Source: Gadus chalcogrammus
Taxonomy: Eukaryota; Chordata; Actinopteri; Gadiformes; Gadidae
NCBI RefSeq assembly: GCF_026213295.1
Contig: NC_079425.1
Location: 6,841,794-6,905,793 of the forward strand
Direction of reading: 5' to 3'
DNA: 64,000 bases
Position 1 is the stretch's first letter, and every line of letters begins with the position of its first letter. The notes under the pieces were generated by a model that saw only the letters and a list, made by a program, of their open reading frames with translations, had not been told where the DNA came from and did no database searches. This document shows positions 25,617-36,675 of this stretch, one piece after another. A program made the position numbers and the translations under genes.

Positions 25617-25869
25617 TCAACCCGGAGCGTTTGAGAGAAGCCTCCAACGAAAACATTTTGCCACTCCCCCAGACTCAATGGTCAGCATTTCGATCTTGGC
25701 TTCCACCACCGCTGTCAATTGCTTGTTTAACTCATCTGGGAAACCCGAGTCGCTTCGAGGCAGACGATCGGCTGAATTGCCAAGGGCTAGGGGCCTGGAA
25801 GTAAACAAAGTTCAGTCTCACGAAATGGCAGTGCCCCAGCTGTCACGTCTCATGGAAAGTTAGGTTAGC

Positions 25870-27230
25870 TGGCTTGTACGTCATCAGCCCGATTGTATAG
25901 TTTAAACCCTCATTTTTATTTGCTTGTTTTGACGAGATGGTTTTCATCATTACGTTTTGGAATCCACTAGATTTATTAGTAAACATTTATTTGCATGTTC
26001 GAGAATATCCATCAGAAAAACACACCATTAAATTGAATCGCAACATTGCAATTCGTAGGCTTTGCTCAGCATACTGAAAGATCGAATCATTTGATCACTG
26101 TATTCAAAGTAGTGTTCAGATGATTTCATAGAGATATGCCCCTGGATATTTGTAAAGCTTTCTAATGCTATATTAGGGCAAATTAAAATCAATCCATAGG
26201 TCATTTGGATTTTCATTCACAGAGAGCAACAGCTGATTAGCCTCCTTGTTTATCGTCTATCGTCAAAAACTGTCTACCAAAGATACAGACCCAGGATTAT
26301 GCCATATTGTTAGGCTTTTTGCAGTTCAACAGACACACAAAAGCGAAATGGCTTTTTCTGTGCAGAAAAAACACTTATTGTTCGAATCGCTTGAATCAGT
26401 CCAATCTTTGGTGAACAGGCGGATTGAAGAACAATAGGCAGCAGAATACAAACCACTTCCCAAACCACAGGCCGACCCCAAAAAACACAATAGAAGTACA
26501 ATTGGCTTTCTGTTGAGAAAATGCTCATGCCTTACCTTTCAATTATACCAAAAAAAGTATATATCCTTTGAAGCGCCCTCACGTTGAGAACAGTCTTCAG
26601 GGATTGTTTTTATCTTTAAGTTGTTTACGTGCCCGAGTGCGTCCCCATATACCGGATACGTCACAAAGCCCCGCCCCCAAGGCGTCTGTGTTTACGTCCA
26701 CTGCTCGCTCCTCTCAAAATGACTCAAATGTTTCGCAATGCCTTGCATTCCTGAACAGAGACGTAAAACTCACAAACATGTTTTGATCTCTTTCTCCTCT
26801 CAGCACAGGAGAGACGCACTTTTTTGTATTATTATGGCTTCATGCTCTCCTGTCCTGACTTCTCTGGCCCTCATTATGCCAATTATTAAGTATCCTTTTT
26901 TGATTGAATGTGTCTAACCCTTTTAAACAATTGATTTTTTAAATGATTGTAGACCATCGATTGAATTGTTCTACTTTGTAATAGGTTCTAACTATTGCTA
27001 AATCTGAATCCAGTATATGTACCGCGGTTAAGACCAAAAAAATCAAACCTCTGTTCCATTTTTTGAACAATAACTCAAAATATTCGACTTGCGTTATTCG
27101 ACTTTGTGTGTTTTTTATAATGTGTTTATGATATTTGACATTGGTGAGGAAGCGATATCTGTATAGCCTGCGCCTGCTCTCAACGCGAAAGCCCATCAAC
27201 ATCCTGGGTTCCCCTGTCATCGATCCCATG
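25870..27230. other. Intergenic stretch between TP53INP and c19orf12
   Basis: No recognisable coding exon. Open frames are short and do not resemble known proteins. The 5' non-coding exon(s) and promoter of the minus-strand TP53INP gene are probably somewhere in 25,511-26,800 but cannot be placed. Confidence 0.5.
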
Positions 27231-27283
27231 ATGCATTGCTGCTGAACAGACTAAAGTTTCCAGTTAAAATCGAGTTGAAGAAG
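27230..27283 (+). other. c19orf12: Probable non-coding exon 1 of c19orf12 copy A
   Basis: A consensus donor (GAAG|GTAAGAT) at 27,283/27,284 follows sequence without a useful ORF, about 1.2 kb before the first coding exon. The transcription start is not visible. Confidence 0.4.
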
Positions 27284-28463
27284 GTAAGATTTATTTGTGT
27301 ATTCAATACTTTTGTACTGTCATAACGAATCGAATTTGTTCTTCGTTCGGTTTGTGCTTTTATGACCATGCCTTACTATCCCTACTTCCACACATGTATC
27401 TCACCGCTGCCTTAGGTATCAAACCTTGTCTGGTTTGTGTTCTTCTTACTTTATATGTGATATTTTATGAACTGAAAATCGAGTAAAGAAGGGATAATTA
27501 TTCAAAGGGTAATCATAATGTGGCTAGAGCTACTGGACCCCTATTGTGTGAATTCGCTTCAACATATTCTCTTGCTTCCTACTCGGCCTTTGACAACACT
27601 AAATGTGGATTTATCAACTGTTTATCTAACCTTTGTTTTTAATCCTCAATATATATTACGGTCTATATAAATCGTCTTTCTATTAAGTGCTCTGTGGGAT
27701 TGCCTACTTATCAAATTATCCTTATTTTTCGTAACTTGCCGAACTTGAAAACGAAACCTTACCAGCAGATGGCAGTGTGCAACCAATAATACAATAAAAC
27801 TCAAGTTCATGAATATTTTTTACACTTATAATGTAAGGATACTGATAATAGATAATTTCCCAGCAGCTCTTCCTAATGTCGAATTCCAATATGTCATGTT
27901 TATTTTTATTTGCATGTAAATAAAAAAAATTGTTGTCTCCTGTTATTCCAGATACTGGCATATTCCTGGTGAACTGTGAACAGAATACTCATAGGTGATG
28001 TACTCTATCTTTATATTATATCTTTTGTCTATATTAAACTAACATATGTGTGGGGTTTCCATCGATATTTGTGTCACATTTAGTGTTTTTTTCAACTTCA
28101 ATTTTCCTTTTTAAAGAGGTGACATTATGCCACATGATGTGAGTGTGAATAGCCATTAAAATTATTGTTATGTCACTAAAACACAAGAAAAGGCAGATTT
28201 CGAAACAGCTTGTAATGGCTATCTCAAAGTTATTGTGAAATAGGATAAAGGCAGTTGTACTTGTTTGTTCTGAATGATTATACTAAAGTCACTATGGATT
28301 CAGTGGAATCAGACAAAACAATGATCCTTGATCAGAAGTGATTAATTCACTGCAATGCTAATATCCCAATAAGCAGTACATGGTACTCAGTACATGAATC
28401 AATGTAACGTAAAGTTAAAACGTTTGTTGTCTTATTTTATCTCCCCAAAACCCCAATGCAGGG

Positions 28464-29763
28464 ATGTCTCCACGAATGGAAGACGTCATGCGCCTCTGCT
28501 GTGATGTCTCGGCTCAGCAGAACATTAATATTACATTTCGGCAGTCTACCAAAGGAGCTATGATTGCTGGAGGGTGTGCCTTAATAGGAGGGCTGCTTGG
28601 CGGGCCACCGGGAATAGCCGTCGGTAAGAGTTTTCTCCCAAAACCCCCAAAACACATTAACGCCATTTCAAGAGCCGGGAGTGCCCTGATGCCTAACTGA
28701 AATGTCCTCTGATATGACCTCTAGGATTAAGGATGTTTATGTGCAAACATTTATGTTCTAGAATAATTTGCTTTCAGTCTAGATGCCCTGACAATAATCA
28801 ACCAGTCGAGTCACTCATCTATATCCAAATGTATTATTGTGAGTTTATTGTCTTTTTCAGTCTGTAAACCTTTTAAAAAAACGGCTTTTTACAGTATAAT
28901 ACCTGATATCTTAGGCCCCTTCCATACTGGCGAAAACAATCTTTTCCCCTCCGTTTTCCTTTGATGCGTTTCAGGAATATCTCCGTAAAGACGGAATCAT
29001 TGCGAAAACGCATCTAGCTGTAGAGACACTGTAGTACATATTGAAAGCCACTCTGTGGCGCAGGTTCTCCACCAATGAAAGAAGACAGGCGGAGAAAGCA
29101 GTTTTTAAACCTTTTAGATTGAGCAGAAATTACTTTATAATGTACAGTTAGTAGGATTTATCAAGGGGCTGTATTTAAAGCTACAAAAAGAACACAAATC
29201 AAATCAAACAAAACCAATTCGACTGAGGTTCCCCTCCTGGCGGGGGGAGACGACAACGTCATCGTCTGCCTTTTTGGTGTCCACACGAATCCGAACACGA
29301 AAACGCATAGGGACGTTTTAATCTTATCCACCCTGGGACCTGGTTTCAAAAAAGTGTGTTATCGGCCACCGAAACCGCCGGATCCGTCCGGACGGTCGGC
29401 TCAAACGCGCTAGACGTACGCGTATTCACAAATCGCTTCTTTGGTGCACGGGGCCTTAATCTCAAGCAGAATAAATGAAATGAATATCTGGCCGCAGGCG
29501 GTGCTGTGGGGGGCCTGATGGGCTGCTGGGCAACGGCGGGGGAGTTCCGGCCCCTGCCCCAGGTCCTGATGGAGCTGCCTCCCAGCCAGCAGAAGAAGCT
29601 CACCGCCTCCGTCATGGCCATCCTGAGCAGCCTGGACTGGACGGATGTGGCGCAGGTCGTCGCTTTGGTGATGGGCAACGCCACGCTCCAGCAGCAGGTG
29701 ACCGCGGCGCTGCTCAACTACGTCACCAAGGAGCTGAGGGGGGAGGTCCGTTACGGAGCTTGA
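28464..29763 (+). CDS. c19orf12: C19orf12 orthologue (copy A)
   Basis: Two coding exons, 28464-28623 and 29498-29763, give 141 residues, the same length as human C19orf12, a mitochondrial/ER/MAM membrane protein linked to the iron-accumulation disease MPAN. The glycine-rich membrane hairpin ([20 protein letters not shown]) spans the exon junction, followed by a conserved helical part (LPQVLMELPPSQQKKL, LEDW-type segment, [19 protein letters not shown]). Acceptor GCCGCAG and donor GTAAGAG are canonical. Intron 2 (28,624-29,497) holds a 542-bp transposon-like insertion absent from copy B. The poly(A) signal is probably at 30,702-30,707. This is the intact copy of the pair. Confidence 0.93.
28914..29455. 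mobile_element. Non-autonomous DNA transposon (MITE) in c19orf12A intron 2
   Basis: The 542-bp segment begins GGCCCC and ends GGGGCC and is flanked by TTA at 28,911-28,913 and 29,456-29,458. The matching place in copy B (near 34,535) has one unfilled site, which confirms the boundaries. A 3-bp TWA target duplication suggests the PIF/Harbinger type, but the terminal repeats match well for only about six bases. No transposase is present. Confidence 0.75.
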
Positions 29764-30701
29764 GCGAGGAGAGATGGCCCCAACCACGGCTTGGTCCTCC
29801 GGCCTACATCCAGGATGGACGGATGTCTTCAGCAAGACTGTGCTATGCTATATTTACATTATATAGCTGTCTATAGCCGTTTGTTGAATGTGCCTAGAAC
29901 GGGTTAACTGGAATTTAGAAGTACCCCTGTTTTACCACCAAATGGGATGTTGATGACCCTATGGTGACATCACTCATGGGAGTGTCCACCCAGATGTATG
30001 TCATCCTACCAGCCTAGCTGACTGGGTCACCTCACCTGGTAGGCTGGTAGGCTACATCCATCAGGATGTGACCTCCCAGGTGTGATGATCCTGAGGGTTG
30101 GTCAACTCAAGTCTTGGGCATATCTCCAAAAACAACACAGGTGGCTGGCACAAGCCAGGTATCAGAGTGCTACATAAAAAAGTGAATTAGTTGCAATTAA
30201 ATAATCCACAGACTACTATTGTGGCTTGGCTGAGGCTATATCTGCTTCAGTGGTTGTTATTGTGTTTAGTTTGTATCAGACTGATGAAGCACTTTAAATG
30301 ATACTTGTGGTACCATAGTTTAAGGCTTCACCTGGATGAGTTTATATATGACCATATGTTATTCTATATGGTTCATAATGTAGCAAGTATTATACATTTA
30401 ATACCATTTGATCCTATATATACTTCAGTACAATTCTCCCTGACCATTTCGTTTTAAAGATACATTTAGTCTTACATTGGTTTTGTTGATCTAGTTGAGT
30501 TATGAGAACAGGCACCACCTCCACAGGGTTTTCAGTAAAGGAGAAGTCTGGCATGTAAAATAGTCTGGAAGGCATCTTGACCTCAATGATAACATCTACA
30601 TTACAGCACATTACTTTGAACTGTGGCGCAACAGATTTTGCGATGGAGTTTTCTGATTGCTTTTAATTTCCTTCCCTTTTATTTGAAGACGATCATGTTT
30701 T

Positions 30702-30707
30702 AATAAA
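30702..30707 (+). terminator. Likely poly(A) signal of c19orf12 copy A
   Basis: AATAAA about 940 bases after the stop; the same signal is kept in copy B at 35,652-35,657. The 3' flank of copy A (29,764-30,790) is closely matched by 34,728-35,745. Confidence 0.5.
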
Positions 30708-30734
30708 TACTTAGTGAAACATTTTCTTTACTTT

Positions 30735-30792
30735 GTTATTGATTTAAGTCAATCAGCAGATGCTTTTATCGAAAGTTATGCATAAAATAATC
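30735..30792 (-). repeat. V-SINE-like tail fragment
   Basis: Contains the reverse complement of the conserved CTTTGGATAAAAGC...CTGCTGA core common to teleost V-type SINEs. The same fragment recurs at 35,695-35,745 as part of the segmental duplication. Confidence 0.6.
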
Positions 30793-30799
30793 TGCCTAG

Positions 30800-32250
30800 A
30801 ATAGTTTAGTATAAAAAATATTTGAGAAAGAAAATACTTAATAGAATGCATGGTGGTCATAGGAATCAGAAAAACAATAAAGATACATCACATATCTATA
30901 GGCGCTTTCAGAACTGTTGAGCGGAACAGCTGCTAAACAAAATGGATTTAGCTCTAGTTGATCCAATGAACCGGTTATGCACCATGACTAAATGCACAAG
31001 TGAGTACCAGTAACCTTATCATGTTATTACAGTGGATTAAAGCAAGTGCCAGTAAACCCTTTTACAATTCTGTCAAAGTGGTGTCTGTGACTTATCAGTC
31101 CTTACATAGAAGGGCAAATAAGAAAAGCAAATAAAAGCTAGCAAGGCTTATAGATTTCCGATAACTTGCCTCTTGTGGCATCCCATGTATTGCGCCATGC
31201 ACTCAGCTATAATAATAATAAATTGGAATTATATAGAGCTTTCCGCGCACTTCAAGCTATGCATTGAATGGATGTTTAATTAAGCAACCTGGTAGCCTGA
31301 TCTATAGGTTCCCTTGAAAGGGCCGGTTGTAACTAAGACTACATAATTTAACTATTCCTTAAGATATTGTTAAATAACTGTCTGTTTGATTATTATATAT
31401 TCAGGTGCATAAATATACATTGCATACTTGTACATGCAATTACATACATTTGAATATATATGTAAGCAACTAAGAAAATTGCTCTGTTATATTAACATAA
31501 ATCCTTTTAATTTATCAAGTGAAGAAAACCAACATAACTCAATCAATCAAAGATCAAACTGTTCAAGTGAATAAAAAAAAGTAATATAAGTTAAAAAACA
31601 TAAGTTATTAAATAAACGTTACTAAGCTCAAAAACTTGTTTGAGGACTGCAGTCCTACCACCTTAATTCTGTGTAGGGTATGTCACATCTCCATATTCTT
31701 AGCAACCTCCTTCAAAAACTGCTGGAACTGGCGCTGATCCAGGCCACGAGCCTGAATCTCTGCCATATAATGACCGTTGTTGTCATTATATCATACAGTT
31801 CCAGAACCATTTCCCACAGGGCTTTTTGGTGGGGAATGCAATGATAGCTTATCAGAGATGTGTGGCAGAACTTTTTTGCATTTTTGTCTTTTTTTTGTAC
31901 GATTTTCAAATTCATTTGAAGCTACTGCAGGCCACATAAAATGAGTTAGCGGGCCTGATTCGGATCGCGGGCCTTGTGTTTGACACCTCTGCCCTAGATC
32001 AATCCACACTCCCCCTTTAAAGTGCATTTCGAATAGATTTTGTAAACTACTAACAATTACAAATGATGCTTCTTGCGACAGACATGGTAGGGAAACAGCT
32101 TCCTTCGCCACTTCAGTGTACATATATATTTCTCAAGTCCCGCTCTGTTTTGTAAATCTTTTTAAAATAAAAATCACATAAGAATGTCTGGAGAATTGTT
32201 CATTTTCCCAGGCCGCAGGTGTGCTGGCTCCATAAATACGCATGGGGACC
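30800..32250. other. AT-rich intergenic stretch between c19orf12A and the phafin gene
   Basis: No gene seen. A short ATAATAATAA...TTATATAGAGCTTTCC motif at about 31,208-31,245 resembles a common fish interspersed repeat (also at about 57,145-57,200). The phafin 3' UTR probably extends from 32,254 into this region; no clear AATAAA on the minus strand was found close by. Confidence 0.5.
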
Positions 32251-32254
32251 AGGT

Positions 32255-33403
32255 TTATGGGAGTCCAACCTGCTGGGCCCTTGGGAGTCCATCCCCGACC
32301 CCCTCATCATCATCACTGACTTCCAGGCCCTCCCCCCTGCTGTCCCCCATCCTTTCGGTCCTCTCCTGCTCCTTGAGGAGGCTGGTGTGGCACAGTTCGC
32401 ACACCCTCTGGGGCTCGCGGCGGTGGATGTTGGGAAGCACGGCCTGCTGCTCGGAGCACGCCGCGCACACCAGGAAACCGCAGTTCCTGCAGTGGTGGCG
32501 GCGCTGGATGAAGGAGAACTTGTTGGGACATCGCATGCACATGGCCGACACATGGTCTGGGATCCAGGTGGGGGCGAAGGGTTGGAAGGTGGAGCTGTGC
32601 TGGCGAGTGGCGGCGCCCTGCAGCAGGCGTTCGCGGCACTCGACGATGCGCTCCATCCAGGCGCGTTTCTCCTCGGGGCAGCCGGCCGCCACGTAGAAGG
32701 ACTTGCGAGGCGTGCGGATCAGCCAGTGGTTCTCCATTGGTGGGCTGTCCTCGTGGTCCTCCAGCTCGATGTCCTCTACAACCATAATATAGATTTATAT
32801 TATTTGAAATCCTTTTAATATATCTTTAAAAACGAAGATTATATCTTTATCTCTCTCTGACACACACACAGGGCCGTTGCACCAAATCCTGGGCCCTGTA
32901 TGCAAGAGGTACTGATGGGCCCCCCCCCCCCGAATTCCCCCTACCAGCCCCCTGCGCTGAATTGTTGAGGGGGGGGGGGGGGTAGAGAACAATTGTTGAC
33001 GGGGGGGGGAGAGACGTGGCCGTGCGACTCCTAACACTACAAAATACTTTTTTTTTTTTTTTTTTTATTGCCATGGGCCCCCCCACGACTGCCTCACTTT
33101 CCCCCGCAGTCCGTCGGCCCTGCGCCCACACACAAACACACACAGTATCTCACCTAGACGTACGATTCTCCGGTTCTTGTGCCACTGACACGACGCGACG
33201 ACTGTGCCGTACACCAGCACGTCGTTGAAGAGGAAAAATGCTTTGGGCTGATTCCCGTGGCGGCTGCGCTTCAACAGCCGTCCCTCTCCAACCAGCACCC
33301 TGTCCGGCTTGCAAAGGGGCCTCGCACCGGGTCCGAACGAGCGCTCAACTGCCTTGATGCGGGCGTGGTTCACCTTGGTGAACGATCGGTTGTTGGCTGC
33401 CAT
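32255..33403 (-). CDS. plekhf1: Phafin-type PH-FYVE protein (PLEKHF1-like)
   Basis: Phafins bind PI3P on endosomes and lysosomes and act in endosome fusion, autophagy and lysosomal cell death. Exons 33403-33154 and 32775-32255 join in phase (CTA G|AG GAC) to 256 residues. The PH domain covers about 20-135 (RVLVGEGRLLKRSRHG, AFFLFNDVLVYGTVV, WLIRTPRKSFYVAAG). The FYVE domain covers about 154-215 with WIPD (154-157), RRHHCRNCG (175-183), RVC and four CxxC pairs. The tail is acidic (EVSDDDEG). Position between c19orf12 and pop4 matches human PLEKHF1, but the sequence diverges from both human phafins, and the 378-bp intron inside the PH domain is unlike human PLEKHF1, whose coding part I recall as one exon. 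The symbol rests on synteny. Confidence 0.8.
32869..33122. mobile_element. hAT-like MITE inside the phafin intron
   Basis: Starts CAGGGCCG and ends CGGCCCTG (inverted). The flanking octamers, CACACACA at 32,861-32,868 and CGCCCACA at 33,123-33,130, agree at 6 of 8 positions, as an eroded 8-bp hAT target duplication would; but the left one lies in a CA run. The inside is C- and G-rich homopolymer plus poly-T. It fills about two thirds of the 378-bp intron. Confidence 0.6.
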
Positions 33404-33978
33404 GACTTGACTTGCACTGTTAAAAGTCTAGTGTTGAGACGTTGAGCAGCGAATGCAGATCAATGCGGTTGTGTGGACAGGTTGTGGTGTGCAGTACATT
33501 TCAAGACTCATTACGAGGATGTTGGCACACCATGCTCCTCCCCCAACAAATGACAACCCTGAACTTCCAAGGAGGTCAAGTTCCCCAAAATGTAAAATCT
33601 TCCACCGAAGGGTAAAAATAGGTATTCATCATTATTTTACACATTCAGATTACTCAAGAGTTGTATTCATTTGGAACCCTAAATCAATAGAATCACGAAA
33701 CTTTTTGTGGTCACTCGATCTACGAAAGAGGTCACTCCATATGCTTTAATCGATATGACAATTGGACGTTTAGTGCAGGTCAACGTCATCACAAGTCAAT
33801 ATTCAATGTGGAAAAAGCCCATCTGTCTTAGCATGGCAACACTGGTACACATGCTTAACCAGTTGCACAGAATAGGTCATAAGGCTGAGCCAAAAATAAG
33901 TCCAGTAATGCATCATTTTCCTGGAAAGTATTTGATTAGCCGTAATTTAAAAATAAAGAAAAACATACATAAAAAAGA

Positions 33979-34075
33979 ACATTTAAATGTTGAAGAATGT
34001 GCTGGTTTAGTTGACTACCATAAAAAAACCTTGAATGCTTTGTCAGCAATGTCAGGTCTGTCATCATCTCCCAAC
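33979..34075 (+). repeat. Direct repeat unit R1 beside c19orf12 copy B
   Basis: About 97 bases (GAACATTTAAATGTTGAAGA... to ...CATCTCCC) recur at 35,745-35,845 with about 90% identity by eye. The two copies bracket copy B of c19orf12. Confidence 0.85.
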
Positions 34076-34094
34076 TCCAGTATTGGCACACGCC

Positions 34095-34727
34095 ATGCGC
34101 CTGTGCTGTGAAGTCTCGGCTCAGCAGAAAATTACTGTTTCATTTCAAACGGCTACCAAAGGAGCTATGATTGTTGCAGTGTGTGCCTTTTTTGGAGGTC
34201 TGCTTTTCGGGCCACGTGAAATTGCCGGCGGTAAGAGTCATCTCATAAAAAACCCAAAACACATTAACGCCATTCAAAGAGGCAGAAGTGCTCGGACTTC
34301 CTACCTGAAATGACTCTCTGATGTGACCTTAAATGACCTCTAGGGTCAAGGATACTTGAGTGCAACCATGTATGCACTAGAATAATTTGCTTTCAGTCTA
34401 GAGGCCCTGACATTAATTGACCAGTCGAGTCACTCACATACATATCAAAATGTATTATCGTGAGGGTTGACTGTCTATTTCAGTCTGTAAACCTTTTTAA
34501 AAGCTGCTTTCCTACGTAATATTCTCTGATGATTGAATCTCAAGCGGAATAAATGGAATAGATTCCTGGCCGTAGGCGGTGCTGTGGGGGGACTGATGGG
34601 CTGCTGGGATGTGGCGCAGGTCGACGCTTTGGTGATGGGCAACGCCACGCTCCAGCAGCAGGTGACCGCGGCGCTGCTCAACTACGTCACCAAGGAGCTG
34701 AGGGGGGAGGTCCGTTACGGAGCTTGA
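34095..34727 (+). pseudogene. Second, truncated c19orf12 copy (copy B)
   Basis: Exons 34095-34230 and 34576-34727 are homologous to copy A, with kept splice sites and an open frame of 95 residues. Three defects: homology starts only at codon 9 of copy A, so the true start and 5' exon are missing; the second exon lacks 114 bases (copy A 29,531-29,644) in frame, removing 38 residues (ATAGEFRPLPQ to SSLDWT); and the membrane hairpin is altered (GGLLGGPPGIAVG has become GGLLFGPREIAGG). Exon 3 is otherwise nearly identical to copy A, while exon 2 is about 82% identical. The frame could still be translated from the Met at 34,095 if transcribed; I favour a pseudogene or degenerate duplicate. Confidence 0.75.
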
Positions 34728-35745
34728 GCGAGGAGAGATGGCCCCAACCACGGCTTGGTCCTCCGGCCTACATCCAGGATGGACAGATGTCTTCAGCAAG
34801 ACTGTGCTATGCCGCTATATTTACATTATATAGCTGTTTATAGCCGTTTGTTGAATGTGCCTAGAACGGGTTAACTGGAATTTAGAAATACACGTTTTAC
34901 CACCAAGGGATGTTGATGTTGATGACCCTATGGTGACATCACTCATGGGAGTTTCCACCCAGATGTATGTCATCCTACCAGCCTAGCTGACTGGGTCACC
35001 TGGTAGGCTGGTAGGCTACCTCCCAGATGTGATGATCCTGAGGGTTGGTCAACTCAAGTCTTGGGCAAATACATCCAGCAGCAACACAGGTGGCTGGCAC
35101 AAGCCAGGTATCCGAGTGCTGCATAAAAAAGTGAATTAGTTGCAATTAAATAATCCACAGACTACTATTGTGGCTTGGCTGAGGCTAGATCTGCTTCAGT
35201 GGTTGTTATTGTGTTTAGTTTGTATCAGACTGATGAAGCACTTTAAATGATACTTGTGGTACCATAGTTTTAAGGCTTCACCTGGATGACTTTATATATG
35301 ACCATATGTTATTCTATATGGTTGATAATGTAGCAAGTATTATACATTTAATACCATTTGATCACATATATACTTCAGTACAATTCTCCTGGACCATTTA
35401 GTTTTAAAGATACATTTAGTCTTGCATTGGTTTTGTAGCTCTAGTTGGGTTATGAGAACAGGCACCACCTCCACAGGGTTTTCAGTAAAGGAGAAGTCTG
35501 GCATGTAAAATAGTCTGTAAGAAATCTTGACCTCAATGATAACATCAACATTACAGCACATTACTTTGAACTGTGGCGCAACAGATTTTGCGATTGAGAT
35601 TTCTGATTGCTTTTCTTTTGCTTCCCTTTTATTTGAAGACGATCATGTTTTAATAAATACTTATTGAAACATTGTCATTACTTTGTTATTGATTTAAGTC
35701 AATCAGCAGATGCTTTTATCCAAAGTTATGCATTAAATAATCTGG
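34728..35745 (+). repeat. Segmental duplication of the c19orf12 3' flank
   Basis: Collinear with 29,764-30,790 and, by eye, about 95% identical, with small indels. It includes the poly(A) signal (35,652-35,657), an inverted-repeat motif TACCAGCCTA/TAGGCTGGTA and a V-SINE tail fragment. Confidence 0.85.
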
Positions 35746-35845
35746 AACATTTAGATGTTGAAGAATGTGCTGGTTTAGTTGACTACCATAAAAAAAACCT
35801 TGAATGCATTGTAAGCAATGTCAAGGTCTGTCACCATCTCCCGTC
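35745..35845 (+). repeat. Direct repeat unit R2 (second copy of R1)
   Basis: Second copy of the 33,979-34,075 sequence, joined directly to the end of the duplicated 3' flank. It looks like the start of a third duplication unit that was cut short. Confidence 0.8.
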
Positions 35846-35849
35846 GCAT

Positions 35850-36660
35850 TAAATCGGACAAAAGTGATACCTTAATGAGGCTTCTTACTGAAACTTTACT
35901 TAGACCTGATATTTAAGTGTCTTCATGTAATATACACCCACAACATATATTACTATTGATGAATACACCAGAGCTATCTGTGAACTATGAATTGAACAAT
36001 ACAAGACTTTAAAACATTTGTTGCAAAAAATAGTTACATTAATGTCTCCTTTTTGCGAAGAGTAAGTTTCCATTCTTCATTGCAAAAACAAAGCAAAAAT
36101 TAGCAAGCACAATGTTGTATAGCAAATGTCTATAAGTCTTAAATCTGACACATTTCATGTTCAAAATAGTTGATGTGAAGCTGCAAACTCTGGGGAAAAA
36201 ATTATAATAATCCTACAATTGGAATAAATAAAAAAGTCCTGCTGTCCTCTGGTGGCCACTAACAGTGGTACGGCCACACAGAAAATAAAGTCTCACAGTA
36301 CTGTTATTGTTGTCAGTTTTTCAGATGGATAGCCTAGAGATACCAGGCATGAATGTGGGCAACACTGCTCAGAATGATTTACTATGTGTAAGCCGTGCTA
36401 AAATCCTTAAAGGTACTTTTCCTCGAGTGCGAACATGCAGATCTAGCTCATCTTATTTCACACCATGGTGCCAAACTACAATCAAGACGCATAGTACACG
36501 TGACAACAGCTGGGGCCCCAATACGGACAATCCAACTCATGGCTTCCCAATACCAACAACAAAGGCGCAGGATTCGGTACACAAGCACCAATTTCACCAG
36601 TCCACTGAGGCCCATGATAGCTTTGGTTCCAAGGTCCTCCCTCCAAGTCCAAAAGTGAGT
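35850..36660. other. Intergenic stretch between c19orf12B and pop4
   Basis: Mostly AT-rich. An overlapping pair of plus-strand open frames at 36,307-36,669 (120 codons) and 36,395-36,658 (87 codons) has balanced composition but no similarity I recognise. A CTCF-like site lies at 36,241-36,255 on the minus strand. pop4 3' UTR presumably reads into this region. Confidence 0.4.
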
Positions 36661-36675
36661 AAACCATGACCGCCG

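Noticed and set aside
29990..30060. Hairpin with TACCAGCCTA/TAGGCTGGTA arms as a functional RNA
   Set aside because: The stem is only ~10 bp; its presence in both c19orf12 copies is explained by the segmental duplication.
32184..32818. Plus-strand frames of 170 and 199 codons across the phafin exon
   Set aside because: They are antisense shadows of the GC-rich FYVE-encoding exon, which has clear homology on the minus strand.
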